Positions 27,386 to 36,050 of a stretch of 61,475 nt of DNA are shown here, in pieces. The notes below the pieces were generated by a model, which ran no database searches, was not told the DNA's origin, and saw only the letters and a list, made by a program, of their open reading frames with translations. Source of the stretch: Myxococcota bacterium (GTDB taxonomy: Bacteria; Myxococcota_A; UBA9160; UBA4427). The position numbers and the translations under genes were made by a program. Location of the stretch: NCBI GenBank assembly GCA_028278345.1, contig JANQEL010000065.1, forward strand, positions 1-61,475, written 5' to 3'. How positions within the stretch are numbered: position 1 is the first letter of the stretch; every line of letters starts with the position of its first letter.

Positions 27386-28519
27386 ATGCGAATCGCTCCG
27401 AACGCCACGATCGTCCGAACCCTCTTCGGCCTGGGCCTCTGCGTCACGATCACAGCCTGCGCGAAACCCACGCCGCAGCCATCCACGCACGCTCACTCGA
27501 TTGCACCCGACGATTGCAGCGCACTCGGCAACGCGCGCCCCATCTGCACGTTCACGAATCCCGAGGACATGGTGCCGCTGCCCGGCAACCAGGCTCTGTT
27601 GATCGGGGAGTACGGAACGAGCGCGGAGGACCACGCCGGAGGCCTCGTGGTCTTCGATCTCGAGAGCGAAGCACGCGAGACGGTCTACATCGGCGGGAGG
27701 GGAAACGGGCGCGCCACACCGGGCTGGGGCGACCCGACCTGCAGCGACGAGCCCGACGCGCGCTTCAACAGCCACGGCATCGACCTGGTGCGCCGCGATG
27801 ATGGACGCCTCGCCCTGCTCGTCGTGCAGCATGGAAATCGCGAGGCCGTCGAGTTCTTCGAGGTGAAGGGGGGCGGAACCGATTGGCATGTCTCGTGGCG
27901 AGGCTGCGTCGAGAGCCCGCCGGACGCTTCACTCAACGAGGTCGCAGCCCTCCCCGACGGCAGCTTCTACACCACCAAGATGGCTTCGCTCGTGGGCGCG
28001 GACAATCTCGATGCGGGCTTTCCCACCGAACCGACGGGGATGGCCTTCCACTGGACGCCGGCCGATGGTTTCCGTGTGATCGGCGGCACGGAAGCGATCC
28101 TGCCCAACGGCATCACGGCCTCGCCCGATGGACGCTTCATCTACATGAACGCGAGCGGAGAGAGCAACATCCGCAAGATCGAGGTCGCGAGCGGTCGCGA
28201 ACTCGGTCGGGCGGCGGTGATCACCCCCGACAACGTCACCTGGTCGCCGGACGGGCGCCTGCTGATCGCATCCCTGCGCGTCGAAGACCCGGAGGTGTTC
28301 GGCGCCTGTCAGACCCTCGAAGCGGGCAGTTGCACGATCCCCTTCGCGATCGAAGCCGTCGATCCGGAGACGATGGAGCCTCTCGGCCCCGTCTACGAAA
28401 CCGCCGGGCGACCGATGGGTGCCGGCACCGTGGGACTGCAGGTGGGAGACGAGCTCTTCGTCGGTTCGTTCCGAAGCGATCGCATCCTCCGCATCGACCT
28501 CACTGCAGAGTCGGAATAG
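27386..28519 (+). CDS. Beta-propeller (SMP-30/gluconolactonase-like) lipoprotein
   Basis: 377 residues from the ATG at 27386, with GGAGG 11 nt upstream. VTITAC with Cys25 is a lipobox. The mature chain has propeller-like blades (FTNPEDMVPLPGNQALLIGEYG, SLNEVAALPDGSFYTTKMAS, GMAFHWTPADGFRVIGGTEAILPNGITASPDGRFIYMNASGESNIRKI), close to the SMP-30/strictosidine-synthase-like group. PNGITASPDG carries the conserved Asn seen at the metal site of these hydrolases. Likely an envelope-located lactonase or arylesterase-like protein, substrate unknown. TAGACT at 27331-27336 is a possible -10. Confidence 0.75.
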   Translation: MRIAPNATIVRTLFGLGLCVTITACAKPTPQPSTHAHSIAPDDCSALGNARPICTFTNPEDMVPLPGNQALLIGEYGTSAEDHAGGLVVFDLESEARETVYIGGRGNGRATPGWGDPTCSDEPDARFNSHGIDLVRRDDGRLALLVVQHGNREAVEFFEVKGGGTDWHVSWRGCVESPPDASLNEVAALPDGSFYTTKMASLVGADNLDAGFPTEPTGMAFHWTPADGFRVIGGTEAILPNGITASPDGRFIYMNASGESNIRKIEVASGRELGRAAVITPDNVTWSPDGRLLIASLRVEDPEVFGACQTLEAGSCTIPFAIEAVDPETMEPLGPVYETAGRPMGAGTVGLQVGDELFVGSFRSDRILRIDLTAESE

Positions 28520-28525
28520 CCGCAA

Positions 28526-29731
28526 TCAGCCCGCAGCGGCGAGCAACAGCTCGATCGTTTCTTCGTCGAGGCCCGCTTCCTCGCAAACGGCGCGCGTGTG
28601 CGCTCCGAGGCTTGGTGCCGGTGCGGCGCTGCGCAGTTCGTAGGCCGACATCTTGAACGGAGCGGCGATCGTGCGGAACTTGCCGTACTCGGGATGATCG
28701 ACCTCGGGGAAGGTGCCCCGTTCGATGGCGTCTTCGTCCAGTACGGCTTCGGCGAGGGTGAGCACGGGCGCCCAGATCAAGCGGTGCTGGGCGAGGGCTT
28801 GGCGCCAGTGGTCGAGGGGTTCGCTGCCGAAGGCCTCGCTCAGCAACTGTGTGAGTTCGAGGGAGTTGTGGTAGCGCGCGAAGCCGTTTTCGAAGCGTTC
28901 GTCGGTCGCGAGTTCGGGACGGCCGATGGCCTCGGCGAGGGTGGCCCAGTAGCGATCGCTCTCGATCATCACCAGGAAGACCCAGCGTTCGTCGGCGCAC
29001 CGGTAGTGATTCCACAGCGGGTTTCGCGGACAGCTGCGATCGTGGGGCGGCGGGCTCTGGCCGGTGACCAGGGTGGTGCTCGTGTCGTTGCCCGCGACGT
29101 AGTAGCCGATGTCCTGGAGCGAAACGTCGATCACCTGACCGTGGCCTTCGCTATCGCGCGTGCGCAGCGCGGCCACGATGCCGAGGGCGAGGGCGAGGCC
29201 AGCGGAGTGATCGCCCAGGCCGGGGCGTTGGAACGCCGGAGGAGTACCGGCGTCGTGCAGCGTTTCCATCAAGCCGGTGCGCGACCAGAAGGCCGAGTAG
29301 TCGAAGGCCGGGGCGTTGGCTTCGGGACCCGTCGGTCCGTAGCCCGATAGCCGCGCCACGATGAGTTCGGGGCGCGCTTCGAGCAGGGCGTCGGGGTCGA
29401 GGCCGTACTTCGCGAGGCGATCGGGCAACATGTTGGTGAGCAACACGTCCGCGCTGTCGACCACCTTGCGCAGGGCATCCTGGGCCTGGGGCAAGGCGAG
29501 ATCGAGAGCCAGGGAGCGCTTGCCATGATTGTCCATCTGATACGGAGCGCTGGCCGGGAAGTCGCTGTCGTAGCCCGCCATGCGCGGGTTGTTGTGCCGG
29601 TAGATCTCGCCCCAGGGCACTTCGACCTTGATGACGTCGGCACCGAGATCGGCGAGCAGGGCGCCACCCGATGGGGCCGCGACATAGCTCGCGAGTTCGA
29701 CGACGCGAATTCCTTCGAGTGGTAAAGCCAT
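28526..29731 (-). CDS. CaiB/BaiF (family III) CoA-transferase
   Basis: 401 residues from the ATG at 29731 (SD AGGA). Conserved blocks are GIRVVELASYVAAPSGGALLADLGADVIKVE, MDNHGKRSLALDL, VLLTNMLPDRLAKYGL, ARLSGYGPTGPEA and GQVIDVSLQDIGYY; Asp207 in the last corresponds to the catalytic aspartate of formyl-CoA transferase. It moves CoA between carboxylic acids. Divergent from the sulfatase at 29859, with a palindromic site between them. A similar protein, duplicated and fused, lies at 31537-33909. Confidence 0.93.
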   Translation of the reverse strand: MALPLEGIRVVELASYVAAPSGGALLADLGADVIKVEVPWGEIYRHNNPRMAGYDSDFPASAPYQMDNHGKRSLALDLALPQAQDALRKVVDSADVLLTNMLPDRLAKYGLDPDALLEARPELIVARLSGYGPTGPEANAPAFDYSAFWSRTGLMETLHDAGTPPAFQRPGLGDHSAGLALALGIVAALRTRDSEGHGQVIDVSLQDIGYYVAGNDTSTTLVTGQSPPPHDRSCPRNPLWNHYRCADERWVFLVMIESDRYWATLAEAIGRPELATDERFENGFARYHNSLELTQLLSEAFGSEPLDHWRQALAQHRLIWAPVLTLAEAVLDEDAIERGTFPEVDHPEYGKFRTIAAPFKMSAYELRSAAPAPSLGAHTRAVCEEAGLDEETIELLLAAAG

Positions 29732-29766
29732 GGTCTTCCTCAATTCGGTTCCAGCAAAGTTCGGAG

Positions 29767-29799
29767 GTCGACGCGAGTCGCCGGGGTCGGGGCGTCGAC
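29767..29799. promoter_or_regulatory. Inverted repeat GTCGACGC-N17-GCGTCGAC
   Basis: Perfect 8-bp arms (29767-29774 and 29792-29799) lie midway between the divergent CoA-transferase and sulfatase genes. TACGCT (29800-29805), a TAnnnT -10 candidate for the sulfatase, adjoins the right arm. Likely an operator for an unidentified regulator, since none is encoded next to it. Confidence 0.45.
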
Positions 29800-29858
29800 T
29801 ACGCTCCGATGCTAGCCCGTCGCTCACGGTCACGGGCGCCACCCGGAGGCTCGTCCGA

Positions 29859-31529
29859 ATGACCTCGAAACGAGTTCAGATCGCCTGCATCGCGATCTTC
29901 CTTTCCCTCACGGCTCCGCTTGCCATCGCGCATGCGAAGCCGAACGTCGTCGTCATCGTCGCCGACGACCTCGGCTGGAACGACGTCGGGTACCACGGCG
30001 GCGACATCGACACGCCTTCCCTCGATCGGCTGGCCCGGGAAGGAGCGCAGCTCGATCGTTTCTACACGGCGCCGATCTGTTCGCCGACGCGCGCCGCGCT
30101 GATGACCGGCCGCGATCCGATGCGCCTCGGCGTGGCCTACGGCGTGATCCTGCCGTGGGACAACTTCGGCGTGCATCCCGACGAACACTTCCTGCCCCAG
30201 AGTTTCGAAGCCGCCGGCTACCAGACCGCCATGGTGGGCAAGTGGCACCTCGGTCATGCCCAACAGACCCATCACCCGAACGAACGAGGCTTCCAACACT
30301 TCTACGGTCATCTGCATACGGAGGTTGGCTTCTATCCACCCTTCTCGAACCAGGGCGGAAAGGACTTCCAACGCAACGGCGTGTCGATCGACGACGAAGG
30401 CTACGAGACCTTCCTGCTCGCGAAGGAGGTCTCGCGCTACATCCGCGAGCGCGACGAGCGCAAACCCTTCTTCCTCTACATGCCCTTCATCGCGCCCCAC
30501 ACTCCCCTCGACGCGCCGAAGGAACTGCAGGAGAAGTACGCCGACATCGACACCGACCTCGCCCCCGCGCGCTCCGATCACACCGACCTCACCCGCAAGG
30601 TCGCGAAGATGCGCGGCGATCCGAGTGCGCGTCCGATGTACGCCGCCGTGGTCGACGCGATGGATCAGGCGATCGGTCAGGTGCTCGACACCCTCGACGC
30701 CGAAGGTCTCGCCGACGACACCCTGGTGCTCTTCTTCAGCGACAACGGCGGTGCGGCCTATTCGACGGGCGGGGCCGACAACGCTCCGCTGCGCGGCGGC
30801 AAGGGGGAAACCTTCGAAGGCGGCATCCGCGTGATCTCGCTGATGCGCTGGCCTGGGCACGTTCCGGCCGGCAGCAAGATGGAGCAGATCATGTCGGTGA
30901 TGGATGTCTTCCCCACCCTCGCCGCGGCCGCCCGGATCGAAGCCCGAAACCGGCGCCCCTTCGACGGACGCTCGATGTGGCCCGCGATCAGCGAGGGAAA
31001 GAAGCAACCGCGCGACGAGCTTCTCTATTTCGCCTCCGAGATCCCCATCTACGGCCACTTCAACCTCACGGCCTTCGACGACGACTGGAAACTCGTGCAG
31101 GAGATCGACCAGGAGCAGCTCGAGACGAAGGTGAAGAATTCGCTGTTCAAGATCCGCGACGACCCGAACGAGTTCGAGGACCTCGCCGCGAAACACCCCG
31201 AGCGCGTCGCGGCCATGAGCAAGAAGATCGAAGAGTGGCGCGCGCTCCATCCGATCGGCGGAGTGCGCTCCATCATCGCGCCTCCCCCCGGTTGGAGGCC
31301 GCCGCGCGATTGGGCCGACTATCCGATTCCCCTCGAACGACTGCAGAGCGACACCACGGTCGGCGTCGCCCCGAACGAGGACTCTCTTCGCAGCCTCGAT
31401 CACATGCACGGCAGCCGGGGTCGCGTGGTCTACGACTGCCCGCAGCCCCAGGGCACCATCCGCGAGTACCTCGCCTCGAAGGGGAAGTGCCCGGTCACGG
31501 GGCGCTTTGCGAACGACGAGGGAGAGTGA
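29859..31529 (+). CDS. Exported sulfatase (arylsulfatase family)
   Basis: 556 residues from the ATG at 29859 (SD CGGAGG). A signal peptide covers residues 1-26 (cut near AHA-KP). Diagnostic motifs: VVIVADDLGWNDVG (metal), C74-S-P-T-R78 in APICSPTRAALMTGR for formylglycine, MVGKWHLGH, and LFFSDNGGAAYS. It would hydrolyse sulfate esters in the periplasm or outside. It belongs to a different subgroup from the sulfatase at 12706, which keeps a membrane anchor. The last ~90 residues (after MSKKIEEW) are a Pro-rich tail not needed for the fold. Confidence 0.93.
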   Translation: MTSKRVQIACIAIFLSLTAPLAIAHAKPNVVVIVADDLGWNDVGYHGGDIDTPSLDRLAREGAQLDRFYTAPICSPTRAALMTGRDPMRLGVAYGVILPWDNFGVHPDEHFLPQSFEAAGYQTAMVGKWHLGHAQQTHHPNERGFQHFYGHLHTEVGFYPPFSNQGGKDFQRNGVSIDDEGYETFLLAKEVSRYIRERDERKPFFLYMPFIAPHTPLDAPKELQEKYADIDTDLAPARSDHTDLTRKVAKMRGDPSARPMYAAVVDAMDQAIGQVLDTLDAEGLADDTLVLFFSDNGGAAYSTGGADNAPLRGGKGETFEGGIRVISLMRWPGHVPAGSKMEQIMSVMDVFPTLAAAARIEARNRRPFDGRSMWPAISEGKKQPRDELLYFASEIPIYGHFNLTAFDDDWKLVQEIDQEQLETKVKNSLFKIRDDPNEFEDLAAKHPERVAAMSKKIEEWRALHPIGGVRSIIAPPPGWRPPRDWADYPIPLERLQSDTTVGVAPNEDSLRSLDHMHGSRGRVVYDCPQPQGTIREYLASKGKCPVTGRFANDEGE

Positions 31530-31536
31530 GCGGCTT

Positions 31537-33909
31537 CTACGCCCAGGGCGGTTTGGTGCCGATCACCTGCTTGGCTTCGAGTTCTTCGAGGGCGGCTTCG
31601 TCGAGCCCGAGTTCGTCGCCGAGCACTTCGCGGTTGTGCTGGCCGAGGGTCGGCGGAGCGGTCTCGGGTCTTTCGTCGGCGAGCCCGACGAAGGGGAGAC
31701 CCGGGTAGCGACAGGTACCGGTCAGCGGATGCGCGAGGGGTCGCGAGAAGCGGCGGTGTTCGAGCTGCGCGTTCGGCATCAGGTGGTAGCCGTTGATCAG
31801 GGCTTCGGCCGGGACGCCGGCGGCGCTCAGGGCGTTCGCGAGTTCGCTCGCATCGGCTTCAGCCGAAACGCTCGAGATCGCGGCATCGATCTCGTCGTGT
31901 CGCGCGTGGCGTGCCGCGGGATCGGCCAGCGAAGCATCTCCGGCGAGCTTCGCCAGCTGCGCGCCCCCCGTCATGTCGGCCACCGCGCGACCCAGGGCCT
32001 GCCACTCTTCGCCCGATCGCGCGGCGATCGCGACGAAGCGATCGTTGGCGCAGGCGTAGATCCCCTGCGGCGCCGCGAAGGCACTTCGGTTGCCCTCGGA
32101 GTCGAGTCGCACGCCGTAAGCGCGGTACTCGATGATCTGTTCGGCCGCGAGGTTGAGTGCCGGTTCGACGAGGGCCACTTCGACGAGCGTCCCCTTCCCG
32201 GTTCGCGCTCGCTGCTCGAGAGCCGCGAGTGTCGCGAACAGCGTGTGGACCGACCCGACGGGATCGCAGAAGTTCGCGGTGAGGGGCTGGCCTTCATAGC
32301 CGCCGCGCCACGCGATGCCCCCCGCCTGTTCGACGTTCATCGCGAAGCCCGTGCGATTGCGCCATGGACCGTCGAGCCCCCACGCCGGCATGCGCACGAC
32401 GATGAGCTTCGGGTTCCACGCGTGCAGCGTCTCGGGTTCGAGGCCGAGGTTCTCGAGCACGCGGACGGAGAAGTTCTCGATCAGGATGTCGGCGCGTTCG
32501 ACGAGCTTGCGCAGCACCGCCCGGCCCTCCTCGCGATCGAGGGCGAGGGTGATGGCCCGCTTGTCGGTGTTTGCCCCGTGGAAGATCGCACCGCCTTCCC
32601 AGATCGGAACGTCGGGCTTGGCGTTGACGAAGCGCATGCCGTCGGGGCGCGCGATCGATTCGACCTTGACCACGTCGGCGCCGAGCTGGGCCATCGCCGA
32701 TGTTGCGAACGGACCTGCCCAGAACGCCGTGAGGTCGACGACCCGAAGCCCTCCGAACGCGCCCTCGCCCTTCGGAACGTCGCGCGGTTCATCGTCGGCT
32801 CGCGCGTTCCACTCGGCGCGATCCGCACCGAGTGAAGGGGCGGAACGAATCGGGCTCGACTCGTTTCCCTCGACGCGAAACGGAACCCGGGGCTGGATGA
32901 AGCCATGGGGGTTGTCGACGAACACGCCGCGCTCGCGAAAGTGATCGACCTGCGGCAGCAACTCCCCGTTGCCCACCGGCGAAGACGGCACCCGCAGTGC
33001 TTCGGCGGCTTCGAGGATCTCCTCGACCGTTCGCTCGCGGGTCCACCCGTGGATCGCGTCGTGAAGGAAGTCGAGGTGCGCTTGTCGCGTGTTCGCCGTG
33101 AGGAAGCGATCGTCGAGAGAGAGCTCCGGGTGATCGATCAGGATGCAGAAGTTCTGCCACTGCTCGCTGGTCTGCGGCGAGAAGCCGACGAAGCCATCCT
33201 TCGCAGGCTCCACCGCGGGGATGTCGAGGTATTGGATCAACTCACCACCGCACAGTTGATGGTTGAGATCCCAGTACTGCGTGCTGCAGGTGAGCATCGC
33301 TTCGAACATCGAGAGATCGATGTCGCGACCGCGACCAGTCGCAGCAGCCTCGCGCCACGCGGCCACCGCGCCGAGGGCCGCAAACGAACCTGCGGCGTAT
33401 TCGCCCAACCGCCCGCCGGCCCCGATGTGACCGAGTTCCGGCCGACCGCGGCGCGCCATGAAGCCCGTCGCCGCCTGCAGCGTCCATTCGCTCGCTGGAC
33501 GATCGGCCAGGGGACCCGTCGTACCCCAGGGCGAGATCGTCACCACGACGAGCCCGGGATTTCGCGCACGGATGGCGTCGATCGAATCGCCCGTGCGCGC
33601 CTCGAGGCCGGGGGCATCGACGCATTCGATCACCACGTCGGCTTCGGCCGCAAGCGTTGCCACCTGCGCCGCATCGGCGACCGCGCTGCGCTTGCCCGCG
33701 TTCAGGAAACGAAACAGCGCGGAATCCTCGCCCTCCCCCACGGCCACGCGCGAGGCCGTCTGTTTGCGAAGGGGATCGGGCGCGTTCGGATCCTCGAGCT
33801 TCAACACATCGGCGCCCTGGTCGACCAGCAGCTTCGACGCGTAGGCGCCGGCGATTCCGATCGAGAGGTCGAGGACACGGATCGGCGCGAAGAGCGCGTT
33901 CGTCGTCAT
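31537..33909 (-). CDS. Tandem-fused family III CoA-transferase
   Basis: 790 residues made of two complete CaiB/BaiF domains. The first runs ~1-380 (IRVLDLSIGIAGAYASKLLVDQGADVLKLE), the second ~385-790 (LRVVDLTAFWAGPFATSAMAQLGADVVKVE). Normal enzymes are interlocked homodimers of ~400-residue chains, so this fusion may fold as a pseudo-dimer. At the position of the catalytic Asp, the first half has Glu203 (DLSMFEAML) and the second also Glu (EVALVEPAL, about residue 590). Glu occurs in part of the family, so activity is not excluded. Convergent with the sulfatase, 7 bp apart. Confidence 0.9.
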   Translation of the reverse strand: MTTNALFAPIRVLDLSIGIAGAYASKLLVDQGADVLKLEDPNAPDPLRKQTASRVAVGEGEDSALFRFLNAGKRSAVADAAQVATLAAEADVVIECVDAPGLEARTGDSIDAIRARNPGLVVVTISPWGTTGPLADRPASEWTLQAATGFMARRGRPELGHIGAGGRLGEYAAGSFAALGAVAAWREAAATGRGRDIDLSMFEAMLTCSTQYWDLNHQLCGGELIQYLDIPAVEPAKDGFVGFSPQTSEQWQNFCILIDHPELSLDDRFLTANTRQAHLDFLHDAIHGWTRERTVEEILEAAEALRVPSSPVGNGELLPQVDHFRERGVFVDNPHGFIQPRVPFRVEGNESSPIRSAPSLGADRAEWNARADDEPRDVPKGEGAFGGLRVVDLTAFWAGPFATSAMAQLGADVVKVESIARPDGMRFVNAKPDVPIWEGGAIFHGANTDKRAITLALDREEGRAVLRKLVERADILIENFSVRVLENLGLEPETLHAWNPKLIVVRMPAWGLDGPWRNRTGFAMNVEQAGGIAWRGGYEGQPLTANFCDPVGSVHTLFATLAALEQRARTGKGTLVEVALVEPALNLAAEQIIEYRAYGVRLDSEGNRSAFAAPQGIYACANDRFVAIAARSGEEWQALGRAVADMTGGAQLAKLAGDASLADPAARHARHDEIDAAISSVSAEADASELANALSAAGVPAEALINGYHLMPNAQLEHRRFSRPLAHPLTGTCRYPGLPFVGLADERPETAPPTLGQHNREVLGDELGLDEAALEELEAKQVIGTKPPWA

Positions 33910-34038
33910 CGGGGCGAGCTTCCCATCACTGGAGGTTCATGAACGAGCCAGACCGCGCAGCGTATCACTTCCGATCTCGAGGGTGCAGCATGGGTGGTGC
34001 AGCGCGGCGACACCTGTTGCTTCACTACGCTTCCATAC

Positions 34039-35046
34039 GTGGCACCGAACGGTCCGGACGAACTCGCGATCCGCAATCTCGAGCCGAGCGATCTCGACTC
34101 GCTGATCGAATGCGTCCGCAGGTGCTACGGCGACTCCTACCCCGAAGCCGATTTCTACGATCGCGACGCGCTGAACGAGCAGTTGATCACGGGCCGCCTG
34201 ATCTCGAACATCGCGGTGACGCCCGAGGGCGGCGTGGCCGGACACATCGGCGCCCGCACCCCCTTCCCCGGCGACCTCGTGGCCGATTCGATCGCGGGTT
34301 TCGTCGACCCCGCATACCGCGGGCACCGCGTGATCTACCGGGCCGGCGCGGCGATGGCGAGGCGCTTCCTGGATCGGGGCGTGCGCGGACTTCGCCACTG
34401 CACGACGGGCGCCCACGATCGAACCCAGCGGCCCATCGTGGCGGCGGGCGGAGTGGCGACCGGCGTCCTGCTGGGCCACGCCCCGGCCGGCACCGACTTC
34501 CGCGAGATCGGGCACGACTTCGGCAACGCACGCATCGGCGTCGTCGTCTACTACCAGGGCTTCGAGGCCCTGCCACCGCTTTCGATCCATCCTCCGACTC
34601 GTTACGCGGATCGCATCGAGGCATTCGCGCGCGAGATCGGAATCGAGCGCACGATCGTCTCCGAGCACACGGCCTCGAGTGAAACGTTCGCCGCCGAGGT
34701 CCACCACGACCGACATTCGGGCATCTCGCACTTCCGGCTCACCGCGGAACGCGCGCAGGAGGATCGGGCGCTCGCAGGCCTGCTCGAAGCCGAAGCCTCT
34801 CGCTGTGGGCCCGTCGGCTATGTCGACGTTCCCCTCTGCGACCCGCGCGCAGCGAGGCAGATCGATTGGCTTGCCGAGCACGGCTTCTTCTTCGGCGCGT
34901 GGCTACCGGGCACCGCGAAGAGCGAGATGCTTCGCATGCAGCGCATCGTCGACGCCGAGGTCGCACCCGAGAAGATTCGGATCAACGCCAGGGGCGGCAA
35001 CGAGCTGCTCCACTGGATCGCCGAGGTCGAACGAGCGCAGCACTGA
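34039..35046 (+). CDS. GNAT-family N-acetyltransferase-like protein
   Basis: About 335 residues from a GTG at 34039. A GTG at 33994 would add 15 residues, but TACGCT (34026-34031) ends 7 nt before the later GTG and no SD precedes either, so the later start is preferred. The N-terminal ~160 residues read as a GNAT domain (LAIRNLEPSDLDSLIECVRRCYG, GFVDPAYRGHRVIYRAGAAMARRFLDRGVRGLRHCTT). The C-terminal half (CGPVGYVDVPLCDPRAARQIDWLAEHGFFFGAWLP) looks like a second, degenerate GNAT repeat. Substrate unknown. Its TGA abuts the LysR stop (TGATCA). Confidence 0.7.
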   Translation: MAPNGPDELAIRNLEPSDLDSLIECVRRCYGDSYPEADFYDRDALNEQLITGRLISNIAVTPEGGVAGHIGARTPFPGDLVADSIAGFVDPAYRGHRVIYRAGAAMARRFLDRGVRGLRHCTTGAHDRTQRPIVAAGGVATGVLLGHAPAGTDFREIGHDFGNARIGVVVYYQGFEALPPLSIHPPTRYADRIEAFAREIGIERTIVSEHTASSETFAAEVHHDRHSGISHFRLTAERAQEDRALAGLLEAEASRCGPVGYVDVPLCDPRAARQIDWLAEHGFFFGAWLPGTAKSEMLRMQRIVDAEVAPEKIRINARGGNELLHWIAEVERAQH

Positions 35047-35952
35047 TCAGGCCAGCTGCTCCGCGCAAGTCACGATTTCATCGATCAACAGCCGCGTGGC
35101 GGGGGAACGCGAACGATTGCGAACCAGATGGATGCCGTCGTGGGTCCTCATCTCGTGGGTGGCGGCGCGCGCGATCAGTTCCCCCGTACGGCACGCATCG
35201 ATCGCAAGCGAGCGCGGCACGATCGTGAGCGCACGGCCGGCACGCGCGAGTTCGAGACAGGCCGCGGTGGTCTCGAGGCGATAGAAGGGGAATTGCCCTG
35301 CGGCGAAGGCCTCTTCGAACGGCGACGGAAGTTCGCGCAAGCCGAGAGGGGCGGGGGTCGGCATCGCCCACGCATGGCGAGCGAAAGCACCGAGATCTTC
35401 GTTCGCACTCGCGAGGGGATGGTCGGCGCTCATCACCACCATCAAGGCTTCAGTCGGCAACTCGATCACTTCGAGATCCTCGGCGGCCGGTGAGTCTTCG
35501 TACTTGCTCGTGTCGGCCACGACGCATTCGAGTTCGCGGCGAAGCAGCGCCGCCATCAGATCCTTCGACGTTCCCGCGACCACGCTCACCTGGATGCCCG
35601 GGTGTCGTTCGGCCAGGGAAGCGATCGCGTTCGTGAGGAGCGGTTGCGCGGGATACGGCCCCGTGCCGACGCGCACGTGCCCGCGTGCTCCGGCGAGCTG
35701 GGTATCCGCCTCTTCTTCGAAGGCCCGCACGGCTTCGACGACGTCGCGTGCGCGACCGATCAGCCCCTCCCCCAGATCGGTGGGCTCGACCGAGTGGGTC
35801 GTGCGATCGAAGAGCCGCGCGCCGAGTTCTTCTTCGAGTTTCTGGATGCTGCGACTCAAGGCCGATTGGGTGACGTCGCACTCGCGCGCCGCCGAAGCGA
35901 AGCCGCGCAGGCGGTAGAGGGCTTCGAAGTGGAGCAGCTGGCGCATCTGCAC
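35047..35952 (-). CDS. LysR-family transcriptional regulator
   Basis: 301 residues from a GTG at 35952 with GAGGA ~9 nt upstream; an ATG two codons on is possible. The winged helix-turn-helix is in residues ~1-65 (LLHFEALYRLRGFASAARECDVTQSALSRSIQKLEEELGARLFDRT). Residues ~90-295 form the two-lobed inducer domain. It is divergent from glpD, the classic LysR arrangement, and a dyad (35995-36013) lies in the 98-bp gap. Control of the glpD-AGPS-like pair is therefore expected. Confidence 0.92.
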   Translation of the reverse strand: MQMRQLLHFEALYRLRGFASAARECDVTQSALSRSIQKLEEELGARLFDRTTHSVEPTDLGEGLIGRARDVVEAVRAFEEEADTQLAGARGHVRVGTGPYPAQPLLTNAIASLAERHPGIQVSVVAGTSKDLMAALLRRELECVVADTSKYEDSPAAEDLEVIELPTEALMVVMSADHPLASANEDLGAFARHAWAMPTPAPLGLRELPSPFEEAFAAGQFPFYRLETTAACLELARAGRALTIVPRSLAIDACRTGELIARAATHEMRTHDGIHLVRNRSRSPATRLLIDEIVTCAEQLA

Positions 35953-35994
35953 GCTGTGGGTCCTCGCGATGGGTCGCTTCGGGTGGTCATCAGA

Positions 35995-36013
35995 TCATGA
36001 CTAAATCTCATGA
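35995..36013. promoter_or_regulatory. Candidate LysR site with paired TCATGA
   Basis: TCATGA occurs at 35995-36000 and 36008-36013, creating ATGA-N7-TCAT symmetry in an AT-rich patch between the LysR gene and glpD. TAGAGT at 36035-36040 is a plausible glpD -10 located just downstream. Confidence 0.4.
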
Positions 36014-36050
36014 AACTTGCCGCTGAAATGAGTGTAGAGTCAGCCCGCCT

